A stretch of DNA of 64,000 nt from Berkiella_A sp963976875. GTDB taxonomy: Bacteria > Pseudomonadota > Gammaproteobacteria > Berkiellales > Berkiellaceae. The stretch lies in the NCBI GenBank assembly GCA_963976875.1, contig CAXBML010000001.1, forward strand, positions 1 through 64,000, in the 5' to 3' direction. Below the pieces are notes generated by a model. The model made no database searches, was not told where the DNA came from, and saw only the letters and a program-made list of their open reading frames with translations. Every line of letters starts with the position of its first letter. Position 1 is the stretch's first letter. A program made the position numbers and the translations under genes. This document shows positions 18,450-26,840 of this stretch, in pieces.

Positions 18450-19170
18450 AACAAAAAAGCAAGAGCAAAGTATGGTACATGATGCAAAAAGTTCAGTTCT
18501 ACGTTGTGAGAATGTTAGCAAAACATTTCAAGATGGCGACAAGATTATTCCTGTATTAGAGAATATTAGTTTTCAGGTGCCATCCCATGAGAGTGTTGCC
18601 ATTGTGGGGCGTTCTGGGACAGGAAAAACCACGTTTATGCATATAATGGGTGGTATTGAGAAGCCCACTCAAGGCAAGATTTATTTAAACGATCAAGAGC
18701 TGCATAATTTATCCGAGCGTAAACGCGGTTATTTGCGAAATCATGTTTTGGGATTTATTTTTCAATTCCATCATTTGCTGCCAGAGTTTACTGCTTTTGA
18801 AAATATATGTATGCCTTTACTGATTCGAGGAGAATCCTTAAAAAAAATTAAGTCTAGGGCCACATACTATTTAGATAAAGTTGGCTTGCTGGATAGAAAG
18901 GAACATAAGCCCAATATGTTGTCTGGGGGAGAGCGTCAGCGTATTGCTATTGCGAGAGCATTAGTCGCTGAGCCTAAGTGTATTTTAGCAGATGAGCCTA
19001 CGGGAAACTTAGACACAGAAAGTTCTGAGCAAGTATATGATTTGATGATGCAATTGGCAAAAGAAGTGGGTACAAGTTTTATTGTTGTTACTCATGATAT
19101 GGCATTAGCCCGTAAAATGGACAGAATAATGCTTCTAGAAGGCCGTGGTCTTAGTCAAGTTGAAAAATAA
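18439..19170 (+). CDS. lolD: Lipoprotein-releasing ABC ATPase LolD
   Basis: A 243-residue ABC ATPase that powers lipoprotein release with the preceding LolC/F. It has Walker A GRSGTGKTT, a Q-loop (FIFQFHHLLPEFTAFEN, highly typical of LolD), signature LSGGERQRIAIARAL, Walker B CILADEPTGNLD and an H-loop (VVTHD). ATG 18439 is chosen because GGAGG at 18425-18429 is correctly spaced and the small overlap with lolC/F suggests translational coupling. ATG 18472 is a possible later start. The gene is followed by a hairpin. Confidence 0.93.
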   Translation: MTLKTKKQEQSMVHDAKSSVLRCENVSKTFQDGDKIIPVLENISFQVPSHESVAIVGRSGTGKTTFMHIMGGIEKPTQGKIYLNDQELHNLSERKRGYLRNHVLGFIFQFHHLLPEFTAFENICMPLLIRGESLKKIKSRATYYLDKVGLLDRKEHKPNMLSGGERQRIAIARALVAEPKCILADEPTGNLDTESSEQVYDLMMQLAKEVGTSFIVVTHDMALARKMDRIMLLEGRGLSQVEK

Positions 19171-19196
19171 TAACTAATTAATTAATAGATATTTTA

Positions 19197-19240
19197 AAGG
19201 CATCCTCAGTGCATTATTTAAATTGCACCAAGGATGTCTT
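19197..19240 (+). terminator. Hairpin after lolD
   Basis: AAGGCATCCT...AGGATGTCTT with inner TGCA pairing forms a long imperfect stem 26 bases after the lolD stop. No long T-run follows directly, so termination is likely but less certain than a canonical terminator. It lies between convergent genes. Confidence 0.5.
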
Positions 19241-19281
19241 GCTTAGTCTTTGTCTTAGCCTTGTTTTTATCTGGCCTCAAA

Positions 19282-19818
19282 TTATTTATTTTTTTTGAAA
19301 GGTAAACGTTTGCGGAGCCTTCTAGCTTTCCAGTCACGCGACACACTATATCGCCAAACAATACGCACAATAATGTTTCCTGCTATAGCCAAGGTAGTAC
19401 CTGTTAGAAAGCAACCTAATAAAAAAGGCTGCCATATAGCCGCTAAACCACCTGTTAACCATTCAAAAGATAACTCAAACTGGAATCCTTTCGCTTCTCG
19501 GCCTAGAATAAAGGCGCCCACCCTAAAGCAAAAGTAAAAAATAGGGAACATGGTGACAGGGTTTGTAAACCACACAATGACAGCGGACAACGGTAAGTTC
19601 GAACGTACAACTATCGCTAAAGCAGCGGCTAGCACCATTTGAAAGGGCACCGGAATAAAAGCAACAAATAACCCAACGCTAAATGCCGTTGCAACAGAGT
19701 AGCGAGTAAACCGCCAAAGATTTGGATCATGCAATAAAGAGCCAAAAATCTTGAGATGTTTGTGCTCGCGAATTGTCTTAAGGTTGGGTGAAAACTTTTT
19801 AAATAATTTTTTAGCCAT
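19282..19818 (-). CDS. DUF2062 membrane protein
   Basis: A 178-residue protein starting at ATG 19818 (MAKKLFKKF). Longer readings upstream run into comEC and lack family similarity. HDPNLWRFTRYSVATAFSVGLFVAFIPVPFQM and the TNPVTMFPIFYFCFRVG segment match DUF2062 (PF09835), a two-to-four-helix inner membrane family of unknown function common in gammaproteobacteria. The C-terminus is very basic (RRLRKRLPFKK). It is divergent from comEC with only 31 bp between starts, and convergent with lolD. Confidence 0.85.
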   Translation of the reverse strand: MAKKLFKKFSPNLKTIREHKHLKIFGSLLHDPNLWRFTRYSVATAFSVGLFVAFIPVPFQMVLAAALAIVVRSNLPLSAVIVWFTNPVTMFPIFYFCFRVGAFILGREAKGFQFELSFEWLTGGLAAIWQPFLLGCFLTGTTLAIAGNIIVRIVWRYSVSRDWKARRLRKRLPFKKNK

Positions 19819-19849
19819 AGAAATACAAATATAAAATAAAATACAAAAT

Positions 19850-22141
19850 ATGATTAGCGCAATCGCTTTAGGCACTTTAACGGGTGCTTTGTTGTTGGCA
19901 AATTGCCACGCATTACCACCAAGCTCGGTTTTAATATGTTTGGTGCCAGTCACGGCTCTTATAATATATTGGAACTCGAGAACTAGCCAACAGCGTTTTA
20001 GATTTTTTCGCTATTTGACCCTGGGAATTATCCTTGGCTTTAGTTGGTCAAATTACCATTATGTCAAAATATTAGCCTGGTATCTACCCCAAGAGATAGT
20101 AAACAAAGAAGTAATTATAAAAGGGCAGGTAATAGAAGAGGTTATCCAGAAAAATCAAAATATGAAGTTAACCATCCAAGTAACTCACTTGGCGCAGGAA
20201 GCTTTAACACCCAATAGGCCAAAGTTTGAGATCAACTGGTATAAACCCAATAAAAAAATCAAAACAGGTGATATTGTAGAGGCCATTGTTAAGATAAAAC
20301 CTATTCATGGTTTTTCTAACCCAGGTAGTTGGGATGAAGAGAAATTTTACTTTTTAAAGGGCGTGCGTGCCAAGGCAAGCTTACGACAATTAATAGCTAT
20401 AGAGTCAGGCCATAGTGACCCAATTATGGCTTTTAGAATGAAAATAGCGAGCCGGCTAAAGCACCTGTTTCCCGATGAAAAATTACTTCCCGTTATTGGC
20501 GCATTGACTATCGGTGTCAAATCAGATTTACCTTATGACGTAAGAACTGTTTTTCAAAAAACAGGCACCAGTCATTTACTGGCAATATCGGGTTTGCATA
20601 TTGGCTTATTGGCGACATTATGTTTTTTTATCAGTCGTAGAATAATTTGTTTGTTTCCAAGGTTAATATTGTTTCAGCCTGCAATGTGTTGGGCCGCGAT
20701 TATCACGATACTGGCTAGTTTAGCGTATGCCTTACTCGCAGGATTTTCGTTACCAACACAGCGAGCCTTTATCATGATTTCTGTTGTGATGTTGGGCATT
20801 TGTTTTAGACAAAAAGTGATGAGTTGGCAAAGTTATTTTATAGCCATGTTACTGGTTATTCTATTGAATCCTTTATCTGTTCTTCAAGCTGGGTTTTGGT
20901 TGTCTTTTTTAGCGGTGCTATCACTGATGTTAGTGAGCCATAGTTCGTCTAAAAATAAGATCATTGATTGGCTTAAGCCACAATGGGCGGTTTTTTGCAT
21001 GCTGATCCCTTTGACCATCTTATTTTTTAATATGGTAAGCTTGATATCGCCTATTGCCAATATGATTGCGATACCGGTCGTGGCGTGCATCATTGTGCCC
21101 TTGAGTCTTTTTGGGGTGTTTTTGTTATCGATTTGTGAACCGCTGGCTGAATTCTGCCTATCTATCGCACTTTCGATATTTTCTTATGTCTGGAGGTTTT
21201 TAGATTATATTAGCCAGGTACCGTTTGCGAGTTTTAATTTTGCAACACCGTCTATGTTGGCTTTAGTGCTTTCTGTTGTTGGCGTCATCTTATTACTTTT
21301 GCCCAAAGGGATATCTGGAAAACGTTTAGCGTTATTATTATTCTTGCCATTATTGCTATCTAAAAATCAAATGCGTGAATCCGAACTAAAAGTCAGTGTT
21401 TTAGATGTGGGGCAAGGGTTGAGCGTAGTGCTGCAGACTAAAAATCACATCATGCTATATGATACAGGCCCTCGGTTTGGGCGCTTTCGAAATGCGGGGA
21501 ATCAAATTATCACCCCTTTTTTACAAGCCCACCAGATCCACGCTCTTGATCGCATACTGATTAGTCACCTTGATATGGATCACCGTGGTGGCTTAAGTGG
21601 ATTGCAAGATTTTAAAATTGCAGACATACAAACTAGCGAACCCGATAAGCTCATACCCTCAGCCATATTATGCGAAAAAGGTCAAAGTTGGAACTGGGAT
21701 GGTGTTCGGTTTGAAATATTACACCCCGATGGTATTGAAGCCGTCAGAAATAATCGCTCTTGCGTGTTGAAAGTGACTGCGAATCAGCAATCTATATTAT
21801 TGAGTGGCGATATTACACAACAAGTAGAGAAAAAATTATTACACCAACAAAGAAAGTCATTAAACAGTGATATCTTAATTGTCCCCCACCATGGCAGTAG
21901 AACCTCATCTTCAATGGATTTTATTCAAGCGGTTGCGCCAGAGTATGCTATCTACTCTGTTGGGCAAAATAATATTTATGGTTTGCCTAAAAAAGAAGTC
22001 TTAGAAAATTATAGTCATGCAGGTGCAAAAAATTTATTAACCTGTCAAACTGGCGCTATAATGTTTACCTTGGGGCGAGGTGCTTATTTGACACCTCCTG
22101 TTATATGGCGAGACACTGCAAAGCGAATTTGGCATAAATAA
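19850..22141 (+). CDS. comEC: DNA uptake channel ComEC/Rec2
   Basis: A 763-residue inner membrane protein of normal ComEC length. Order: N-terminal membrane helices, a soluble OB-like domain (DUF4131, ~90-190), the competence membrane domain (GTSHLLAISGLHIGL and GFSLPTQRAFIM motifs) and a C-terminal metallo-beta-lactamase domain (VLDVGQGLSVVL, SHLDMDHRGG, VPHHGS). It forms the channel that takes single-stranded DNA into the cytoplasm, so the organism may be naturally transformable. The frame and the metal-binding motif are intact. It is followed by exbB after 15 bp. comEC next to exbBD and msbA is a known gammaproteobacterial order. Confidence 0.93.
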   Translation: MISAIALGTLTGALLLANCHALPPSSVLICLVPVTALIIYWNSRTSQQRFRFFRYLTLGIILGFSWSNYHYVKILAWYLPQEIVNKEVIIKGQVIEEVIQKNQNMKLTIQVTHLAQEALTPNRPKFEINWYKPNKKIKTGDIVEAIVKIKPIHGFSNPGSWDEEKFYFLKGVRAKASLRQLIAIESGHSDPIMAFRMKIASRLKHLFPDEKLLPVIGALTIGVKSDLPYDVRTVFQKTGTSHLLAISGLHIGLLATLCFFISRRIICLFPRLILFQPAMCWAAIITILASLAYALLAGFSLPTQRAFIMISVVMLGICFRQKVMSWQSYFIAMLLVILLNPLSVLQAGFWLSFLAVLSLMLVSHSSSKNKIIDWLKPQWAVFCMLIPLTILFFNMVSLISPIANMIAIPVVACIIVPLSLFGVFLLSICEPLAEFCLSIALSIFSYVWRFLDYISQVPFASFNFATPSMLALVLSVVGVILLLLPKGISGKRLALLLFLPLLLSKNQMRESELKVSVLDVGQGLSVVLQTKNHIMLYDTGPRFGRFRNAGNQIITPFLQAHQIHALDRILISHLDMDHRGGLSGLQDFKIADIQTSEPDKLIPSAILCEKGQSWNWDGVRFEILHPDGIEAVRNNRSCVLKVTANQQSILLSGDITQQVEKKLLHQQRKSLNSDILIVPHHGSRTSSSMDFIQAVAPEYAIYSVGQNNIYGLPKKEVLENYSHAGAKNLLTCQTGAIMFTLGRGAYLTPPVIWRDTAKRIWHK

Positions 22142-22156
22142 GTAGGGAGATTTAGT

Positions 22157-22783
22157 GTGTTAGAATTATTTCAATCTGGTGGCTGGCTTATGTGGCCTTT
22201 ATTACTTTGTTCTATTTTAGCGTTGGCGATTGTCCTTGAAAGACTATGGACTTTACGCGAGTCAAAAATTTTACCGCAAAAATTAGTGCAGAATATTTTG
22301 GGTGAGTTTGCTAAAAAATCCCGCACCGTTCATCTACCTAATTTAGCTTATCAAAGCCCATTAGGCTCTATATTAGCAACAGGCTTGAAATACCGGGAGC
22401 AAGGTGTCAGCACTATGCGTGCTCGTATGGAAGAACAGGGGCGCCAAGTTGTGATGCAATTAGAAAAATATCTTAATGCGCTTGGCACCATCGCCGCTAT
22501 AGCCCCATTATTAGGATTGTTAGGTACGGTGGTTGGAATGATTAATGTCTTTTCGGTATTGAATTTAGGTGGGGCAAGTAATGCTGAGGCTTTGGCAGGG
22601 GGGATTGCTCAGGCGTTATTGACTACAGCATTTGGGCTGAGTATAGCTATTTTAAGTCTAATGTTTCATCGACATTTTCATCGTAAGATGGATGAGTTAT
22701 CAAGCAAACTTGAGAGTGAGAGTTTATCGTTAATAGATGGTTTAAGGGCTATGGTGTCAAAAGACAAAGATATAGTCATATAG
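22157..22783 (+). CDS. exbB: ExbB/TolQ-type proton channel protein
   Basis: A 208-residue MotA/TolQ/ExbB family protein starting at GTG 22157 behind GGGAGA. Three membrane segments are visible: an N-terminal one (WLMWPLLLCSILALAIVLERLW) and a C-terminal pair around IAAIAPLLGLLGTVVGMI and GIAQALLTTAFGLSIAI, the conserved MotA_ExbB core. With ExbD it uses the proton gradient to drive TonB-like or lipid-related outer-membrane processes. Here it lies immediately before exbD and msbA, an arrangement found in many proteobacteria that may serve envelope maintenance. No tonB gene is nearby. Confidence 0.9.
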   Translation: MLELFQSGGWLMWPLLLCSILALAIVLERLWTLRESKILPQKLVQNILGEFAKKSRTVHLPNLAYQSPLGSILATGLKYREQGVSTMRARMEEQGRQVVMQLEKYLNALGTIAAIAPLLGLLGTVVGMINVFSVLNLGGASNAEALAGGIAQALLTTAFGLSIAILSLMFHRHFHRKMDELSSKLESESLSLIDGLRAMVSKDKDIVI

Positions 22784-22865
22784 ATACCAGTAGTTGATTA
22801 ACTATTTTTAAAATAATGTCGAAAATAATTACGAAGACTAGATTATCAATAATGGTACAAGTAAA

Positions 22866-23303
22866 ATGAAATTTAGAATCAAAACTAACCGAGATGTTTC
22901 AATCAACCTAACTCCATTGATTGATGTCGTGTTTTTATTATTAATATTTTTTATGGTTTCTACAACATTTAAAAACGAAAGTCAGTTAACTGTAGATTTG
23001 CCGCATGCATCGCATAATGGCACTGAAGCGGTAGGGAAACCCATCTACATCGCGATTGGTTCCGATGGGAACTATGAAGTAAACGGTCAGCAATATATTG
23101 CGGATAACTTGACACTGCTTCACCAGGCATTATTAGAAATCAAGGAACCCGCAGAAACGCAGATTTTTATTGCGGGTGATAAGAATGCCCCACACCAGTC
23201 GTTAGTGACCCTATTGGAAATGTCTGCAGAAGTGGGGATCTCTAAGATTAGAATTTTAGCGCAAAACAAACAATCACATTTATATCAAACGGCAATGAAG
23301 TAA
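22866..23303 (+). CDS. exbD: ExbD/TolR-type biopolymer transport protein
   Basis: A 145-residue protein with a short cytoplasmic N-terminus, one membrane segment (INLTPLIDVVFLLLIFFMV, including the conserved Asp of the proton path) and a periplasmic domain. Length and motif fit ExbD/TolR. It is 82 bp downstream of exbB and 3 bp before msbA, so it is probably in the same transcript. It is the partner of the preceding ExbB in converting proton-motive force. Confidence 0.92.
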   Translation: MKFRIKTNRDVSINLTPLIDVVFLLLIFFMVSTTFKNESQLTVDLPHASHNGTEAVGKPIYIAIGSDGNYEVNGQQYIADNLTLLHQALLEIKEPAETQIFIAGDKNAPHQSLVTLLEMSAEVGISKIRILAQNKQSHLYQTAMK

Positions 23304-23306
23304 AGT

Positions 23307-25103
23307 ATGAAAAAGCAGCAAAATAATATAGATCATAAAAAAGTATATCGAAAATTAATGTCGCATGTCTGGCCTTATCGATGGGCATTTTTTTTGGCGT
23401 TATTGGGTAATATTCTATATGGTATTGTTGATGCCAGCTTCATCAAATTATTTGAGCCGTTATTGGATAAAGGTTTTGTCGATAGAGATCAATCCTTTAT
23501 AAAATGGATTCCTTATGTGGTTGTTGCCATATTTTTATTACGAGGCTTGGCAACATTCTTGTCGACATTTTTCATGGGCTGGGTAGGCCGTCAAGTGGTC
23601 ATGAATTTTAGGCAAAAAATGTTTAAGCACATGATTAATTTGCCTGCTAGTTTTTTCGATCGCACAACCTCCGGCGAAACGTTATCCAAAATTACCTATA
23701 ATGTGGAACAAGTCGCGAATGCCTGTACAGATGCGATTACCGTTTTAGTCAGGGAGTCTTGTACTGCGTTGGCGTTATTTGGCGTGATGTTATCTATCAG
23801 TTGGCGTTTAACCTGCTTGTTTATTGTCCTGGTTCCCTTAATGGCTGGCGTCATGCATTTTGTGAGCCGCCGTATGCGGATGGTGTCAGGTCGTGTGCAA
23901 GATTCAATGGGCAGTGTAACCCATGTTGCGGGAGAGGCCATAGAAGGGCAAAAAGTTATTAAAGCTTTTGGTGGGCAAGATTATGAGTTTAATCGTTTTG
24001 TAGAGGCCACCCAGAATAATCGACGTCAAGAAATGAAACTGATTGCAACCTCTGCGCTTAGTATTCCCATGATTCAGGTGATTGGTGCTTTCGCTTTAGC
24101 TTTAACCGTTTATTTGGCGACACTCAATCCCGATAATGCGATGGGGACTGCGATGTCAACAGGTGCTTTTGCGGCAATGATATCAGCCATGATAGCCTTA
24201 TTAAAGCCCATTAAGCAGTTAACGAAGGTGAATGGGAATATTCAAAAAGGCATTGCAGGCGCTGCGAGTATTTTTAAATTTCTAGATGAAATGGCAGAAA
24301 GGGATCAAGGGCGTTTAGAGATGCAAAGTTCCACTGGGCATGTTGCATTTAATCATGTTTCCTTTAGTTATGAAAATCCAGACATTTCAGGCATAGCAGA
24401 AAAAACCCTAGATAATATTTCTTTTGAAGTTAAAGCCGGGGAAACCATCGCCTTAGTGGGGCGTTCTGGTGGTGGTAAGTCAACTATTGCTAACTTATTG
24501 CCCCGTTTCTACGAGTGTGAAGGTGAGATTTTAATTGATGGGGTTAACGTACGAAATATTCCTCTAAAAGATTTAAGAAAGCAAATAGCAATAGTCACTC
24601 AGCATGTCACTTTATTCAATGACACCATAGGCAACAATATTGCGTACGGTCAATCAGCCACCGAGGAAGACATTAAGCATGCGGCTGAACAAGCCCATGC
24701 GTTAGAATTTATTGAACTATTGCCGGAAGGTTTTAACACAGTCGTTGGAGAAAATGGCGTACGTTTATCAGGTGGGCAAAGACAACGTTTGGCGATTGCC
24801 AGAGCAATATTAAAGCGAGCACCGATATTAATTCTAGACGAAGCCACCAGTAGCTTGGATACGGAGTCCGAACGACATATACAGTCTGCGTTAGAGCAGC
24901 TTATGCGTCAATGCACAACATTAGTCATAGCGCACCGTTTATCTACTATACAAAAAGCAGATAAAATAATCGTCATCGATAAAGGTCAAATTATAGAAAT
25001 GGGCACACATAAAGAGTTAATGCAATCGAACGGCGTCTACAATACGCTGCGCAATATGCAGTTTCAAGAGCACTCCGAGATTATGACGGACTCATTATTG
25101 TAG
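23307..25103 (+). CDS. msbA: Lipid A export ATP-binding/permease MsbA
   Basis: A 598-residue half-transporter: six membrane helices (~25-320) and a C-terminal ATPase with Walker A GRSGGGKST, signature LSGGQRQRLAIARA, Walker B ILILDEATSSLD and H-loop IAHRLST. MsbA flips core-lipid A across the inner membrane. The identity rests on the gene order msbA-lpxK as well as the sequence (VWPYRWAFFLALLGNILYG start). It begins 3 bp after exbD and is followed by lpxK with one base between. Confidence 0.95.
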   Translation: MKKQQNNIDHKKVYRKLMSHVWPYRWAFFLALLGNILYGIVDASFIKLFEPLLDKGFVDRDQSFIKWIPYVVVAIFLLRGLATFLSTFFMGWVGRQVVMNFRQKMFKHMINLPASFFDRTTSGETLSKITYNVEQVANACTDAITVLVRESCTALALFGVMLSISWRLTCLFIVLVPLMAGVMHFVSRRMRMVSGRVQDSMGSVTHVAGEAIEGQKVIKAFGGQDYEFNRFVEATQNNRRQEMKLIATSALSIPMIQVIGAFALALTVYLATLNPDNAMGTAMSTGAFAAMISAMIALLKPIKQLTKVNGNIQKGIAGAASIFKFLDEMAERDQGRLEMQSSTGHVAFNHVSFSYENPDISGIAEKTLDNISFEVKAGETIALVGRSGGGKSTIANLLPRFYECEGEILIDGVNVRNIPLKDLRKQIAIVTQHVTLFNDTIGNNIAYGQSATEEDIKHAAEQAHALEFIELLPEGFNTVVGENGVRLSGGQRQRLAIARAILKRAPILILDEATSSLDTESERHIQSALEQLMRQCTTLVIAHRLSTIQKADKIIVIDKGQIIEMGTHKELMQSNGVYNTLRNMQFQEHSEIMTDSLL

Positions 25104-25104
25104 A

Positions 25105-26127
25105 ATGAAACGTCATGTATTAGAAAAATTCTTGAATAAAATTTGGTATCCAGAGCGGGATCAGGTTGGCACACATGTGGTACAGATTCTGCTTTGGCCC
25201 GTTTCATTATTATATAAACTCATTATTTTTTGTCGCTATTATCTGCTAAAATTTCACTATAAAGGTAAAACCAACCCTATCCCAGTTATTGTTGTTGGTA
25301 ATATAACAGTGGGCGGGACCGGCAAAACCCCTTTTGTGATATATTTGGCAGAATTTTTGAAGCAAAACGGCTATGTGCCGGGCATCATCTCCAGAGGCTA
25401 TGGCGGCAAAAAAGGTGTAGATGAGACGCTAGCCGTAGAGGCACAGGTTACCGCACAACAAGTGGGCGATGAGCCTTTTCTCATCCATAAAAATACGCAA
25501 TGCCCTGTTGTGGTAGGCGTTAAGCGCAACAACAGCATCGCTTATATGGCCAAGCATTATCCAGATGTGAATATTATTATCAGCGATGATGGTCTACAGC
25601 ATTATGCGATGGCGAGAGATATAGAGATTATATTAATAGATGGTCAACGCCGGTTAGGAAATCAACATTGTTTGCCTGCGGGACCTTTGAGAGAGCCCGC
25701 CAGTCGATTAAGAAGGGCTGATTTTATTATTGTCAAAAATGGCGAGTACCATAATGCAACGACTATGCAAATTGTTATGTCGGACTTGGTTAATATCAAA
25801 ACACCAACTCAAAAACGATCTATATCAGATTTTTCCGGGCAAGCAGTACATGCTGTGACGGGCATTGGGCATGCGATGAGCTTTTTTCAGTTGTTGCTCG
25901 ATCAGGATGTGCGTATAGTGCAGCATCATTTTCCAGACCATTATGCCTTTCAAGCAAAAGATATTATTTTCCCCGATACAAAGTCCGTTATTATGACTGA
26001 AAAAGATGCCATTAAATGTACTGGCTTTGTTGGAGATAACCATTGGATGTTACCTATACAGGCAAAATTGCCTAAAGCATTTGAAGCACAATTATTAAAA
26101 TCAGTAAGGAAAACTAGTTGTGGATAA
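25105..26127 (+). CDS. lpxK: Tetraacyldisaccharide 4'-kinase LpxK
   Basis: A 340-residue lipid A pathway kinase that phosphorylates the 4'-position of the disaccharide precursor at the inner membrane. The P-loop lies in NITVGGTGKTP (family pattern VGNxTVGGTGKTP). ISRGYGG, GDEPFLI, DDGLQHYAMARD and PAGPLREPASRLRRAD are further LpxK motifs. An N-terminal hydrophobic segment (~25-45) fits the membrane anchor. It starts one base after msbA and overlaps ycaR by 8 bp. Confidence 0.95.
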   Translation: MKRHVLEKFLNKIWYPERDQVGTHVVQILLWPVSLLYKLIIFCRYYLLKFHYKGKTNPIPVIVVGNITVGGTGKTPFVIYLAEFLKQNGYVPGIISRGYGGKKGVDETLAVEAQVTAQQVGDEPFLIHKNTQCPVVVGVKRNNSIAYMAKHYPDVNIIISDDGLQHYAMARDIEIILIDGQRRLGNQHCLPAGPLREPASRLRRADFIIVKNGEYHNATTMQIVMSDLVNIKTPTQKRSISDFSGQAVHAVTGIGHAMSFFQLLLDQDVRIVQHHFPDHYAFQAKDIIFPDTKSVIMTEKDAIKCTGFVGDNHWMLPIQAKLPKAFEAQLLKSVRKTSCG

Positions 26128-26311
26128 TAAATTATTAGAAATATTGGCTTGCCCTATTTGTAAACAATCTTTAGTTTACGATAAACCTAAGAAAGAGCTT
26201 GTTTGTAAAGCGGATAGACTCGCTTTTCCAATCAAAGAAGATATTCCGGTTATGCTAGAAGAAGAAGCGCGTAAAATAACGCTGGAAGAGTATGACAACC
26301 TTGCCGGTTAA
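26120..26311 (+). CDS. ycaR: Trm112/YcaR-family small protein
   Basis: A 63-residue protein starting at GTG 26120 inside the end of lpxK. LLEILACPICKQSLVY and FPIKEDIPVMLEEEAR are diagnostic of the YcaR/Trm112 family (PF03966). The usual second CxxC pair is incomplete: one Cys (VCKADRL) remains. In gammaproteobacteria this gene normally stands between lpxK and kdsB. Here kdsB is not the next gene. Its molecular role is unclear. Confidence 0.9.
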   Translation: MDNKLLEILACPICKQSLVYDKPKKELVCKADRLAFPIKEDIPVMLEEEARKITLEEYDNLAG

Positions 26312-26777
26312 AGTTCTATTTGTCTGTATGGGCAATATTTGTCGCTCACCGACTGCGGAGGCTGTATTTGCCGCAATTGTTGCAGAGCAGGGACTTGAGG
26401 CACAAATACACACAGATTCAGCTGGGACACATGCTTATCATATTGGCAATCCCCCCGATAGTCGGTCAACAAAAGCGGCGGAAAAATCAGGTATCAAAAT
26501 GTCGCATTTAAGAGCGCGACAAGTGACAGAACGTGACTTTTATGACTTTGATTATATTTTGGCGATGGATGGGGATAACTTATCCGACTTATTGAGTATT
26601 TGTCCTGAGGCACAGCAACCCAAAGTAAGCTTATTATTAGCGCACGTGGAGGGCATAGAGCAACTGTTTGTGCCTGATCCTTATTATGGTGGTCCTCAGG
26701 GATTTGAGCAAGTCATAGAGTTAGTGGGCTATGGTGCAGAAGCATTATTAAAGACAATCAAGAAAGAGTTTGTTTAA
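26292..26777 (+). CDS. Low-molecular-weight protein-tyrosine phosphatase
   Basis: A 161-residue protein with the LMW-PTP signature VLFVCMGNICRSPTAEAVF (CX5R active site, residues ~11-18) and the general-acid motif DPYYGG. The length is standard. It removes phosphate from protein tyrosines; some bacterial members are encoded with polysaccharide kinases and others are secreted into host cells. Here it overlaps ycaR by 20 bp in a lipid A gene cluster, with no tyrosine kinase nearby. Housekeeping and host-directed roles are both possible. Confidence 0.92.
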   Translation: MTTLPVKVLFVCMGNICRSPTAEAVFAAIVAEQGLEAQIHTDSAGTHAYHIGNPPDSRSTKAAEKSGIKMSHLRARQVTERDFYDFDYILAMDGDNLSDLLSICPEAQQPKVSLLLAHVEGIEQLFVPDPYYGGPQGFEQVIELVGYGAEALLKTIKKEFV

Positions 26778-26787
26778 TGTTATGATT

Positions 26788-26816
26788 GTGATGCCAACAG
26801 CCCCTTGGCATCACAT
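26788..26816. terminator. Perfect 11-bp hairpin after the phosphatase gene
   Basis: TGTGATGCCAA and TTGGCATCACA pair perfectly around a CAGCCCC loop, 10 bases after the phosphatase stop. No T-run follows on either strand. It sits between convergent genes and probably ends or stabilises the upstream operon mRNA. Confidence 0.55.
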
Positions 26817-26840
26817 TGTATATATTGTGTTTCAGTGCTG

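Noticed and set aside
23307..25103. MsbA as a type I secretion ATPase for the adhesins
   Set aside because: It is followed directly by lpxK and lacks a C39-like N-terminal domain; the lipid A flippase role fits better.
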